A DNA stretch of 64,000 nt from contig JALMGJ010000020.1 in assembly GCA_023362775.1 (NCBI GenBank), positions 5,893,501 through 5,957,500 of the forward strand, written 5' to 3'. Position 1 is the stretch's first letter. The number at the start of each line of letters is the position of its first letter. Positions 33,513-43,807 of this stretch are shown here, one piece after another. This DNA is from Charina bottae (taxonomy: Eukaryota > Chordata > Lepidosauria > Squamata > Charinaidae). The position numbers and the translations under genes were made by a program. Under the pieces are notes generated by a model, which saw only the letters and a list, made by a program, of their open reading frames with translations, was not told the origin of the DNA and made no database searches.

Positions 33513-33938
33513 TCAATATAGTCAGTAAATTCACTTATATTTACCTGTTGGATGTGGAACTGTAATAAATTACTGTTTGAATCTATGGAAGTTTGGTCTT
33601 GTCTCTACAGTTTCCAAAATTTGCCTAGATGGAAAATGATAAATTGTTCTTACATTTTTTAGCCCAGGTTGATTAACCATCTAGCAACAAATTTAGCACT
33701 TCATCCAGCCAAAGAGATGGATGGAACATGCACAGAATAAAGTGGCAAGACTTCTGATGCTTCTGATGCTACCAGACCTGATGAAATTATGATTACACTT
33801 CTCCACAGTGCAATAGATCCATTAATTGAACAACTGTCCAGAAATCTGTCTCAATATATGACTATCTCACTCTGTGAAATTCCAAGATATAGCTTGTTGG
33901 TGTATTATTCAAGAAGGGGAAGTCACAAGGCATCACAT

Positions 33939-34311
33939 TGTCATGATAGCATCCTGACATGAACAGACACCACTTAACACATTCCCCAGCCAGACGCCAA
34001 ATGCATTCAATAGGAACATAGCAGTAACCCGCCAGACAGTCAAACAACTCACAATGAAGTTGCAACCAGATATCCAGTACAGATATCCAGTGGACAGCTC
34101 CAAGCGGGAACGAGAGCGTGCGACCCGACACTGATTACTGCATTCCATGGGGAGGGGGAAATGGGGAACTATTTAACTGTAAGGTCTTGAATCGCTGCTT
34201 TACTTGGTTCATTGACATGAACCCAGATCGCTCACTACAATTAAAAGCTTTTACATAGCCTATGGAGTGTGTTGGAGCTTAATTTGTCAGTTGAAGGATC
34301 GGAGCATCACA
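33939..34311 (+). mobile_element. Solo LTR (family C)
   Basis: 373 bp, TGTCATGATAG...GAGCATCACA, with perfect 5-bp duplications CACAT (33934-33938 and 34312-34316) and an ATTAAA-type poly(A) signal near 34240. Single copy in the window, so the call rests on termini and duplication. Confidence 0.7.
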
Positions 34312-34315
34312 CACA

Positions 34316-34735
34316 TGCTCTCAGGTTAAAAAGTTAAAGCAGAGCTTTCCAAACTTTTCCTGTTGGTGACACACACCAACGGTGGCAGTGTGAGTGGCCA
34401 CGGCGGCGGTGCGCGTGGTGATGGTGGTGGCGGCAGCGGTGGCATGCAGGTGTGTCGTACGAAACCTGGAAGCACTGATGGGCCGCTGCCGCGCGCAGTG
34501 GCATGCCATCAGCGCTTCCGGGTTTTCGCACGACACACCTGCACACCGCAGGCAACACAGTACTGTGTCGCGACGCACAGTTTCGAAAGCTATGAGTTAA
34601 AGGGAAGAAAAATCAGGCATCAGGTGCTCTCAGGTTAAAAGGTTACAGAGTCAAAAGTTCAGGCATCAGGTGCTCTCATGTTGAAAAGTATAAAAGAGCC
34701 TGCCTTCTCCTGCCTGCCTGCCTGCCTGCCTGCTT
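34316..34735 (+). repeat. Tandem repeat interrupted by a MITE, then (CTGC)n
   Basis: GGTGCTCTCAGGTTAAAA-type units occur near 34317, 34623 and 34667. The hAT MITE H2 (34340-34594) is inserted in the first. A (CCTG)n tract follows at about 34707-34735. Confidence 0.6.
34340..34594. mobile_element. hAT-type MITE, copy H2
   Basis: CAGAGCTTTCCAAA left end, decayed right end (TTTCGAAAGCTATG), and perfect 8-bp duplications AGTTAAAG (34332-34339 and 34595-34602). GC-rich GGTGGCGG interior. Confidence 0.88.
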
Positions 34736-34739
34736 GCTT

Positions 34740-35510
34740 CCTACTACTAGTTGTTCTTCTCTTTTCTGGTGTGTGGTGAAAGATTTGTAACACTTCCAGG
34801 GATCTGGAAGAGAACTGTAAATATTATCTGTTTCTATAAATATCTAATACAACTGCAACTAATTTACTGCAATGCCTGGCATCATTATTGGTCTCTAATG
34901 CCAATGCTTTCTGATACTCTGCACATGCAAGAAAATGCACACACCAACAGCTGTTATGATAGAAACTGTCAGCAGCAGCAGCAGAAGAAAAGATATCTCG
35001 TTTAGGCAGTGTAGGCACACACCATTGGGTGAAAAGGTAGAGGTTTAGGCTCAGCCTTACACATGTTAAAACTGAATACAAAGCTTAAGAAATAAGACCT
35101 AGTGACCCTGAGGCTAAGACAAGGAGGGCACTGTTTTGGGACCCAATTTGCAACAGAATTGGAAGCCAGGATATCACTGGAAATCAGAAGCCTCTGCGGG
35201 GGCACAAGAGGGGGCAAATGATGAAAGGAGCATTGTGCTGTCACAATCCATGTCCTGGCCCTTTTGTACATGTGTTGTAATGTTGCACACTTATATACTT
35301 GTGTTACAACATCATTACTTATTCCATCATAAGTGTTGGAACTTGTGTTACAACATCATTACTCTTGTTTTGCCATTTTGACAAAAGAGTCAGATTTTGT
35401 GGGTGTCTCGGCTGGAAATGCAATGAAAATAACAAAATGGGAATAGAAGAAATATTTCTATAAAACGTTTAATCCTCATGATCCAGTAGCTAATCCAGTT
35501 ATGTTTGGCT
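34740..35510. other. No gene; short direct repeat
   Basis: ACTTGTGTTACAACATCATT occurs twice, near 35299 and 35340. No coding feature supported. Confidence 0.5.
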
Positions 35511-35512
35511 GA

Positions 35513-35590
35513 GGGATCAAGAACTACACTTGATCTTAGCCAAGGGATCAAGAACTACACTTGATCTTAGCCAAAGGGCCTGGAAGCAAT
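35513..35590 (-). pseudogene. U2 snRNA 5'-end pseudogene with internal duplication
   Basis: Minus strand from 35590 reads TTGCTTCCAGGCCCTTTGGCTAAGATCAAGTGTAG, closely matching the start of U2 snRNA (GCTTCTCGGCCTTTTGGCTAAGATCAAGTGTAG in pieces) and then diverging. A 31-bp unit (35513-35543) is repeated perfectly at 35544-35574. The rest of U2, including the Sm site, is absent, so it is not functional. Confidence 0.75.
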
Positions 35591-36435
35591 AAATCATGGC
35601 CACCAGTTTAGGAAGATGATTTAGTTGATATGCAGACAAACAGTAAATTTCTGCTTCTTGTTTTATGATGATTTGGAACAGTAGAGACCTGTTTTGCAGA
35701 GGGTTCAACCCTCCCTTTATGTTAATGATACTGGTCATTTTACTAGTCTTAAAATATTCATATACTCACCTCCATTTATATAAAATAAAGATCTCCAACT
35801 ATCACTACATATACCTCTGCTTTCTTGCCAATATATACTCCAAGTTTCTCTCAAAAATAAACTGGCCAAGTGGCTAAACACTTTGATCGCCTCTGAGCTC
35901 ACATATTTTTCTTAAGTGAAAAGTTGGATGTCAGTGAGTGGCTGCTTATACTTACTAAGCCCTTCATCAGATTATTAGTTGAAAAAAATGTGTATCCTCA
36001 CTTGATTTACAGTGTGTTGAATTGAATGTACATGTGTACATATCTTGGCATATAGATATATACATACATACATAACATACATATACATATACATATGCAT
36101 ACATACACACACCAACACACACACATTCACCCTTTATTATAACACTGAGAGAAATCAGCTGGGCTGCTTTAAGGCATTCAGAGTGAAAGGATGAGCATTT
36201 AGGTTTATGTAGATGATCTTATCCTATTAACTAGGACTGAAGTGGGCTTGAATAACTGGCTCACTATGACAGTGGATGGTGGCCAAAAGAATGTGTTAAG
36301 CATTATTGGGACAAAACTAGGATTGTGTGCTTTGCTATGTTATATAAAGTATTTCCTTGGAGGTGTCACTGAACCAGTTAAATTCTTGCAATATTTCATA
36401 GTAACTACATTCCTGATATTTTATCCCCATTTATT
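35591..36435. other. No gene; short CA/TACA microsatellite
   Basis: A TACATA/CACA tract near 36055-36125 is the only feature recognised. Confidence 0.5.
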
Positions 36436-36439
36436 CCTG

Positions 36440-37345
36440 CATTTTATCCCCATTCCTTTTGAACCTCTATGCTGAAGTGATCATGCGGAAATTAGACCTA
36501 GAGTTGCTTGATATTGGAGTGAAGATTGGTGGAAGAACCATAAACAATTTGAGGTATGCAGATGATACAACATTATTGGCTGAAAATAAGGAAGACCTGG
36601 AAAATATGATTCTGAAAATCAAGGAAGAAAGTGAAAAAATGGGATTGAACCTTAACATCAGGAAAACAAAGATAATGACAACAGCAGCAGATGGACAAGC
36701 GACGTTTAAAATTAACAATGAGGAGATTGAATCAGTCCAGGATTTCATCTTTCTTGGTCAAAAATTGTTCACGATGGTAAATCCACACCTGAAATCAAAC
36801 GCAGGATAACTTTAGGCCGCACTGCAATGGTCAGCATGAATAAGACATGGAAGAGCAAAGATATCACCCTAAATACAAAAGGCAGACTAGTTAGAGCAAT
36901 AGTCTTCCCCATAATGATTTATGGGTGTGAGAGTTGGACAATAAGAATGGATGACTGAAGAAGAATTGACGCATTTGAATTGTAGTGCTGGCATAAATTG
37001 TTACGTTTACCATGGACAGCCAGAGTAACCAACAGAGAAGTGCTGGACCGTATAAAACCAGATACATCATTAGAAGCCAAAATTGTAAGACTACGGCTGA
37101 CCTACTTTGGCCATGTCATGCGTGCAAACTCACTAGAGGAAGTTGGTGATGCTAGGAATTGTTAGTGGAACAAGAAGAAGGGGCAAGCCAAGAATACACT
37201 GGCTCGACAGCATCAAAACAGATACCAAGATGAACATCCAGCAATTGAAAGAAGCTGTGCTTGATAGGGCAGCATGGAGAGCTCTCATCCATAAAATCGC
37301 CAAGAGCCGGACACGACTGAATTGTTAAAACTAACTAACTAACTA
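36440..37345 (+). pseudogene. RTE-clade LINE fragment, frame-disrupted
   Basis: First frame (36459-36809) encodes GRTINNLRYADDTTLLAENKEDL, including the YADD box, then LNLNIRKTKIM and VQDFIFLG. After frameshifts and stops the C-terminal landmarks appear (YGCESWTIR-like, TYFGHVMR-like, WRALIHKIAKSRTRLNC at 37270-37328). It ends in a TAAC repeat (AACTAACTAACTAA). It is more diverged from the BovB at 9450 than that at 48650. Confidence 0.85.
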
Positions 37346-37917
37346 AAACATCCCTGATAACTATACTGGCATATCCATGTTGTTTTCTTAAAAACCATAC
37401 AGAACAGGTTTGTCATTGCCTTCCCAGTCTAGCCTATGCCTCTGGGATCTCCTGGTGGTCTCCCATCCAATTATTAACCAAGTTCAAACTTTCTTAGCTT
37501 TTTCAAGATTAGCTAAAGTTGCTTAGATACACTTTCAACATAATTCAGTCATGGCAACACAATGTTACATACTTTTAAAAGTTTGGCCTGGCAGTTACAA
37601 AATTTAAGCCAGCTATATAACTTTCTGAGGAGATTAAAGTTATGAATCAGGTTCTGCATGGTGTCCTGTTTAGGGCATACAAATAAGGAAGGCCGAATTT
37701 GGTAGAATATTCCTGTTTGTAGCACATTTTTGGCCACCCAAGAAATATGCTATGGACAGAACAGAAAGAAGAACAGTGTCCATTAAATGCCGTGTCAAAA
37801 AGCCAATAATGAAATAGGATATTTAATGGCTCCATCATGGAAAGAAATGCTAATATTTATTTGAACATAGAAAACTATGCCTTTCCTCTTTCCTCAGACA
37901 TATACTGTTGTTTAGAT
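37346..37917. other. No recognisable gene or repeat
   Basis: Unique-looking sequence between the RTE fragment and MITE H3. Confidence 0.5.
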
Positions 37918-38319
37918 CAGAGCTTTCCAAACTTTTCATGTTGGTGTCACACTTTTTAGACATGCATCATTTTGCGACACACTCTTACAGCAGGGCATCA
38001 TTTCACGACACACTCTTACAGCAGGGCAGAAGGCAGGCACTAGGACCTGTGCGGAATCACAGCAGGTTTGGAGGCAGCAAGGCACAAGGCAGGCACTAGG
38101 ACCTGCGTGGAATCACAGCAGGTTTGGAGGCAGCAAGGCACAAGGTAGGCACTAGGACATGTGCGGAATCACAGCAGGTTTGGAGGCAGCAAGGCACAAG
38201 GCAGGCACTAGGACCTGTATGGAATTCTGGCAGGGCTCGGAGGCAGCAGCAGCTACAACACACCCAGACACTGTAGCCGACACACTAACGTTTCCCGACA
38301 CACAGTTTGGAAAGCTCTG
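37918..38319. mobile_element. hAT-type MITE, copy H3, with four-unit minisatellite
   Basis: CAGAGCTTTCCAAA and TTTGGAAAGCTCTG ends with perfect 8-bp duplications GTTTAGAT (37910-37917 and 38320-38327). Inside, a 56-bp unit starting AAGGCAGGCACTAGGAC is present four times (38030, 38086, 38142, 38198), preceded by a duplicated CGACACACTCTTACAG block. Confidence 0.92.
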
Positions 38320-38329
38320 GTTTAGATGA

Positions 38330-41300
38330 TGTTTTTTTTAAAGTTAAACAGGTAGACCTATTTGTTATGATGCTCCAAAAGTGTTGCTGTTGTTAATATT
38401 GTGTAATGATCTAGGGTAGGGCATAGGTTGCAACATCAATATTAATTAACCATTCCTGCTTTTTACAGTACAATACAGAAAAATAGAATTTGTACTGAAG
38501 ATACGCAAATTATTCATTTTACAAGTCCCCCTGAGTATTTCCCTCCTGGGTTTATGGTTGGGCATATCTTGACATCGAATGTGACTACTCTGGAGGGCCT
38601 TTCCCCACCACTGGGTTCAAACGCTAGCTACCCATCCCTGACTCTGCTGGAAATTATACCAGCATGAGATTGGCTGCTGTAGTTCCAGTCCTATCCTGCC
38701 TCTCTGTTCTGAATCGCTGCAAATATCACAGTCCTGATTATGAATGTGCGATGCACAAAAGATAAAATGATTCCTCTTGCTTTGCTCCAGCTAGACACCC
38801 GAATAGCAAGAAAACACCTTTCAGTCAGAGCATGGGCAAAAATAGGGTGGGGTGGGATGCAAGGCTTTCTCCATTACCTCTGGGTTTCTTCCTGAGCTGA
38901 ATTCCAGTTCCTCCATGTTCTGTTCAGGAGGCAATGGGGTTGTTAGACTCATGATTCCAGACTGTTTCAGCCTGTTAATGCTATTGCACAGTTATGCCCT
39001 TACAAAGCTCAGCAAGTGGGTTTCCTAACATTTCCCAAACTCTTTAGGGAAACAACAGTAACCAAAGGTCACCAGGCAAAGCTCCTGCCCCTCCATCTTA
39101 CACTGGCCAATTTGTCCAAAACATAGAAGAAGAATAAAGCTGACTTTCAAAATGGCAGCATCCCCAAGCCAGCAGGGGAACATTTCATCCTGACTGGACA
39201 TTCTGATCCCAAGGGGAGTCTCCTGGGGAGAAGAAATGACAAAGACTTGCTTTGTTTGGGTTTTTTTTTAAGCTAATGAACAAGCAACTGAGCAAGTCTT
39301 GTTCAGAAGATTTGCCTCCGTCTGTCAAAAAAAGACAGACGGTTAAAGAAAGATCAAGGCGTTGCTGCATCACCCAGTCCTTCACAGAGCATTTTCCCAT
39401 CCCTCTCCTCTCCCCTCCCCTCCCCCCCCCACCCCACCGTCCACATATGTCTGATGACGTGAACTGTGATCTATGAAAGCTCATCCCATAATACATGGGT
39501 GAATCTTGGTATGTCAAACATTTGCATTTTTTTCCCTTTTGAATTCATTAAATATATACTGTACACTCTTAGAGCCTTTAGTTGGAGGACCTCAGATGAA
39601 CAGCCTCATACCCAAGATTTAAAATGGTTTATTATCATTGTAGTTCCATCCCTTTGTGCCACTAATGCCTAGGCCTTAGGACCACTTTGCTGTACCATCG
39701 GGCACATTTTTGCAATCATGAGAAGTAGAGCAATGCACTAGGAAGTTGAAGGAGAGAGAAGAAAGATAATAATCGTAAAGAAAACAGATTTGCAGCAAAA
39801 CTATATTTCATTGGGACATGTCCTTTTATATTAATTAAGTAGTCCTAGAGGCTGCATACATTAAAAATTCCATAGTGGTTCTTACATACTCAAGACCTGT
39901 CTCCGTATAGTCACAATCCCATCAGTAGATAAGTGTGTCCTAATCTTATGATAATTGGATTGTCTGAACAGTTTGAGAACTACTTTAGCAAACTGTCAGC
40001 TATTGTCAACAGACTGCCCTTTCTAGGGTTTCCTCCTTCACCCTCTCTCCTTCTCCTAAGTTTTCAAGTGCAGCTTTTCCCTTCATTGTTATTCAGACTA
40101 CTAGATTTCTTTCTACCCATAATCTGTTCATTAGCTCTGCCTACCAGAAGGACCCTGGCATCTTCTTTTTAGTCTTACATTGCAAGAATTGCAGTATGCT
40201 TATTCTGAGCATATTTATGCCTCTTAAGAAGCCATTGGGTGAAAGAAATCTTGCGGAATTAAACCAGCGCATTAAGACCTAGCTCTTCCTTCAGGTTTAT
40301 GAGGTACAGTCACACAGACTGAGGCAGAGGGTTTTTTTTTTTAAAAAAAAAATCCCAGTATGGTTAGAATATTGATTGGATATGTGAGACATGGAGAGAA
40401 GAAATGAGGATGCTGCTGGGTTATACCAACTTCTATTCATGCTATTCCATATATGTATAATCCACTTGATCGTTGCTTTGTGATATTTCTTCCCCCTTGA
40501 TTTAACAACAAGCTTTGCATTTTCTTCTTACATTTTACAGCCTAAATTTATAAAGAAAGGAGGGGGTGCTGCCCCTGAAGAAAATGAAATACTATTCTTT
40601 AAAATAAAAACTTCTCTGCTGTGTCTCTTTACATTATTTAGATCTTTAGCTATCAAAGAGTACTAAATTGAAGTGATGAATCCCATCTTAAACTCCAGCT
40701 GCAATGGTGGCATTCTTTAATAGCATTCTTCTCTGATCTCGCGCTCCACACATTGGTGTACATTGCTAAATATGTAGGCCTTTATTGTCTACAGTGTTTC
40801 CCCCCCCTACTCTTTGAAATAACTTTCCTGGACCATGGATTGGACAAGTCCTTCTAGAGCTGTCTTTAAGCCTTATGGCATAGGATTTTTCCTTCCCTCC
40901 CCAGATGTGACCTGCAAAAATACAGTGATTGCACAGTCTGTTGCAGAGTGGAAGGTCTCATCTCCATTTCCATTGCAATTACCGTAGCAGTTTGGAGACA
41001 CTCGTGAGAAAAACAGAAGAATATGCCTTCTGTAATTAGTGCTGGGCTAATGTCAACTTTGGTCCCAAACCTTGGGTGTGCAAACATTTCCTATTCTTTT
41101 CTGTGAAAGGAATGCAATTCTGTGACAGGCTTCCAATTTCCTGAGATACTTTGCTTTATCACTGGGTAGAGAAACTCTGCGCAAGTAGACTTCCTTCAAA
41201 ACCACTAGAGCATGATTATTGAGGGTAATCATTAAAACATTTTCATTATTATGAAATCTGAACAAAATGGAAAAAACTTACAGAACTAGCAGCTCTAGGA

Positions 41301-41440
41301 ATTTATAGTCGAATGTCTTCTGCAATTGATCTGTGAAGCTTGATTCTTCGCACCATGCTAGCTTTGTTGAATTGTGCCACATCTGTTACAAAATATGCAC
41401 ATCTGTATGTCAATTTTGAGTCAACAACTGAATTTTTTGT
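38330..41440. other. No gene recognised (3.1 kb)
   Basis: Largest stretch with no recognisable mobile element. A C-rich tract lies at about 39400-39436 and a perfect 9-bp-stem hairpin with a seven-A loop at 39318-39342. No exon with convincing boundaries or conserved motif could be identified. Confidence 0.5.
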
Positions 41441-41445
41441 ATACT

Positions 41446-41931
41446 TGTAGCGGGAAAAACTCACCTTCCCGATGACAGGACACGAGACCAAGCGAAGTTA
41501 GAGAACACAGGTTTATTGCTAGCAAGGTTCAGAGTAATAACTTGGCAAATTCTGAACACCGGGTCACACCCGGGGCTTATCTTTTATAGGGTTTGTAATC
41601 CAGACAATCAGGATATGACAAGATCTTACGTGTCACAAGCTCAGACAGATTGTTCAGACATAGAATCATCTTACGTGTCACAAGCTCAGCAGTTTATAAT
41701 TAGCACATCAAAACAGGATAACAAAAGGGGAACTTATCGTACACCATCTGTAGAATTTTAAGGAACTTTCAAGAGACCATGGGGTATGTGGATGTGGGTA
41801 AGAGCATTTAGCCTCTGTTACAAAGGTCAGGATGTCTGCTTGATTTTATTTGATTAGATATAGAGTGGAATAGAACAGAACACAGGCCTAGCAGCTATAG
41901 AAACCTGAATGAGTCTGGCCTGCCTGCTTCA
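41446..41931 (-). mobile_element. 3' LTR of a gammaretrovirus-like ERV
   Basis: 486 bp, TGAAGCAGG...CCCGCTACA on the minus strand, directly after a polypurine tract. It contains a TATAAAA box at about 41583-41589 and an AATAAA signal near 41509-41514. Two perfect 22-bp direct repeats (41623-41644 and 41668-41689) lie upstream of the TATA box, in the usual position of U3 enhancers. The 5' LTR is not in the window. Confidence 0.85.
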
Positions 41932-41942
41932 TTCCCCCCTTT
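41932..41942 (-). promoter_or_regulatory. ERV polypurine tract
   Basis: Minus strand AAAGGGGGGAA immediately before the LTR TG, the primer site for plus-strand DNA synthesis in retroviruses. Confidence 0.85.
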
Positions 41943-41987
41943 GGAACTCCACCAAAATTCCCTAATTACTGTGGAGTTCCACCTATT

Positions 41988-42428
41988 TCAGCATAGGGGT
42001 TGTCCTCTCGGGAGGTAGTGAGCATTTCGTAGTCCCACAAGGCCATAGCTTTCACTGCGGCCTATGAGGAGGGAGATTGAGCTAGAAATGGTGCGAGCAA
42101 AGATAGGCAGGACACAAGGAAGAATGACACAGCCTGCGGCGATGAGGCCCACAAGCCCAACAATTACCTTAAGCCCTGGCAGTTTGGGAAGGCCCCAGCC
42201 ATCCAGCCAATCCTGAAAGGTAAACACTTTCCACTCCTGTGGAGGGTTATAAGTGAGCTGTTGCAGCTCGGTGGTTAGCTGATGGATGACCTGGCCAGTC
42301 TCCCCAATCTGCAGACAACAGTTGGTGAGGTTAAACTTACCACAGACTCCACCCTTCTTAGCAAGCAAGAAGTCTAGGGTGAGGCGGTTCTGATACACGG
42401 CTGTGCAGACCTTATCAGTGGTACACAC
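41988..42428 (-). pseudogene. env: ERV envelope transmembrane subunit fragment
   Basis: Minus-strand frame of 146 codons. A segment with QNRLTLDFLLAKKGGVC leads into a Cys cluster CGKFNLTNCC, where seven residues separate the first Cys from the Cys pair (the usual gammaretroviral motif has six). A heptad-like region follows, then a hydrophobic anchor (VIVGLVGLIAAGCVILPCVL) and a short tail with a Tyr-based YGLV motif. The fusion peptide and cleavage site are not in this frame. Upstream env (42429-42648) is disrupted, so this is a remnant. Confidence 0.85.
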
Positions 42429-42648
42429 CGGGACTCCGCTCTTTTGGACACTTCAAGCCCCCTCCCATTGTGTGCTAGCCGGATTATCTTATTATAAGTT
42501 GTCCACCCTGTGGATTCAATTCGCCCCTCATAGAGCTCCTCCACTGCAGCTCGGGCGAATTGCCGGATTGTTCACTGGGTTGTGTTGAGGGGGTTATAGC
42601 ACCCAGCATACCCTCCTCCCGTATGGTCACAAAGGGCTCCTCAGTGAA

Positions 42649-43464
42649 CTACATTTGGATTGTAATTGCCCCACCACAGACAAGGCTGCAAAAACAGGTG
42701 TCCAATGGGGGAGGGTAGCCTCCTGGTGCAGAGATACTTGTCATTATTGCAATAGGTATCCTGCCAAGCCTTGCTACCACAGTTCCTGAAAGCCACCTTG
42801 GCCATTGCCTGGCAGACATCAAATTCCAGCACCCACCCAAACTTATTGAAGCCTCAAAAAGACCCGCACACATGGTAGCCCAGGCAAAAGAGCGAGGGTG
42901 GTGGGGGTGTGGCCACCAACCGCAAGGGTCGTCAGGGGAGGGAGAGTCCGCTGGTCTGGGCGGGCTTCTGGCACATAAATACTTGCTGTTACGCTTATAT
43001 GTGTCCCACCAGGCCTGGCTTCCACAGGAGGTGTAAGCTACTTTATCCATGGCCTCACAAACATCAAACTCCAAGTTCCAGCCAGCAGAGGTTTTAGGGC
43101 TTACTGTGTGGTTTAGGTAATACAAGGTCAGGCGGACCCCACTGGAGGACACCATTCCCAGGCCCGCCCACATGGAGACGTTGTACCTAACCTCAGTCTG
43201 AGGGTTGTAGCAGGTTATGTCTCCTTTCTTGCCTTTACACAGTAAACACCTTTCCCTGTGTGGCACAGGACCCTTGAGGCGTGCAGTCCGGTGGGTGTTG
43301 AGTATGGTACAGGAGGGTGTGTCGCTTAACGTTTCCCACCTGGGCCCACTTAACGCACTGCGAACAATTAACTGGACTTTGTGTAGCAGCACGGGTGACT
43401 CGTCGCCTTCGGGGCGGAGCCAGGAGGGGAACTGGTGCAGGTGCCTGGGAGTCCCAGCACCCAC
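42649..43464 (-). pseudogene. env: ERV envelope surface subunit with duplicated module
   Basis: Minus-strand frame with many Cys and N-glycosylation sites (NVSM, NHTV). A module beginning LEFDVCEAMDKVAY with CGSQAWWDTY and KYLCARSPP (about 42940-43080) recurs as LEFDVCQAMAKVAF, CGSKAWQDTY, KYLCTRRLP at 42690-42838, but in a different frame after a frameshift near 42840. The module offset is about 245 bp. Surface-subunit identity is inferred from position before the TM part and from composition. Confidence 0.75.
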
Positions 43465-43807
43465 CTGGGGAGCTATCTCCTGGAGGAGGAGTTTCAGGCT
43501 GGGCCTCGGGGGGCGGGGTTACGGTTACCCAATCGCAAGTTGTCTCTCCTGGCCCATCGCCACCCTCACCTCCATTCCCCCCTTTCGCAAGCAGAATGCT
43601 AAATAGGTAAAGGAAGTTAATGACAATATTAATTAGCAGGAGAATCACAACCACCCAGATGGAAGGCATGAGGCCCACACGGATGCAAGCAGTGGCTCTC
43701 AACCTTTGGTGTGCATCCATCCCGTGGCCCCCCCTTTTTGCAACCAAATAAGAGAGGAGCCTCGTAGCCCGTGCGACGGCTGTTGGCCTCTGGAGCAACA
43801 CCTGCAA
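43235..43807 (-). pseudogene. env: ERV envelope N-terminal part with signal sequence
   Basis: Minus-strand frame with a long hydrophobic segment (PSIWVVVILLLINIVINFLY, about residues 48-67) suited to an Env signal peptide. A Pro/Gly-rich hinge, an RRRR stretch and Cys pairs follow. Candidate ATG starts are at 43720 and 43669. The frame changes relative to the downstream surface-subunit frame somewhere between 43464 and 43235. A pyrimidine-rich CCCCTTGCAG just upstream (about 43804-43813) could be the env splice acceptor. Confidence 0.7.

Noticed and set aside
35513..35590. Functional U2 snRNA gene
   Set aside because: Only the first part is present, with mutations and a duplication; Sm site and 3' stem-loops are missing.
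38030..38250. CRISPR-like or satellite array
   Set aside because: The four 56-bp units are contiguous with no spacers and lie inside a MITE bounded by inverted repeats.
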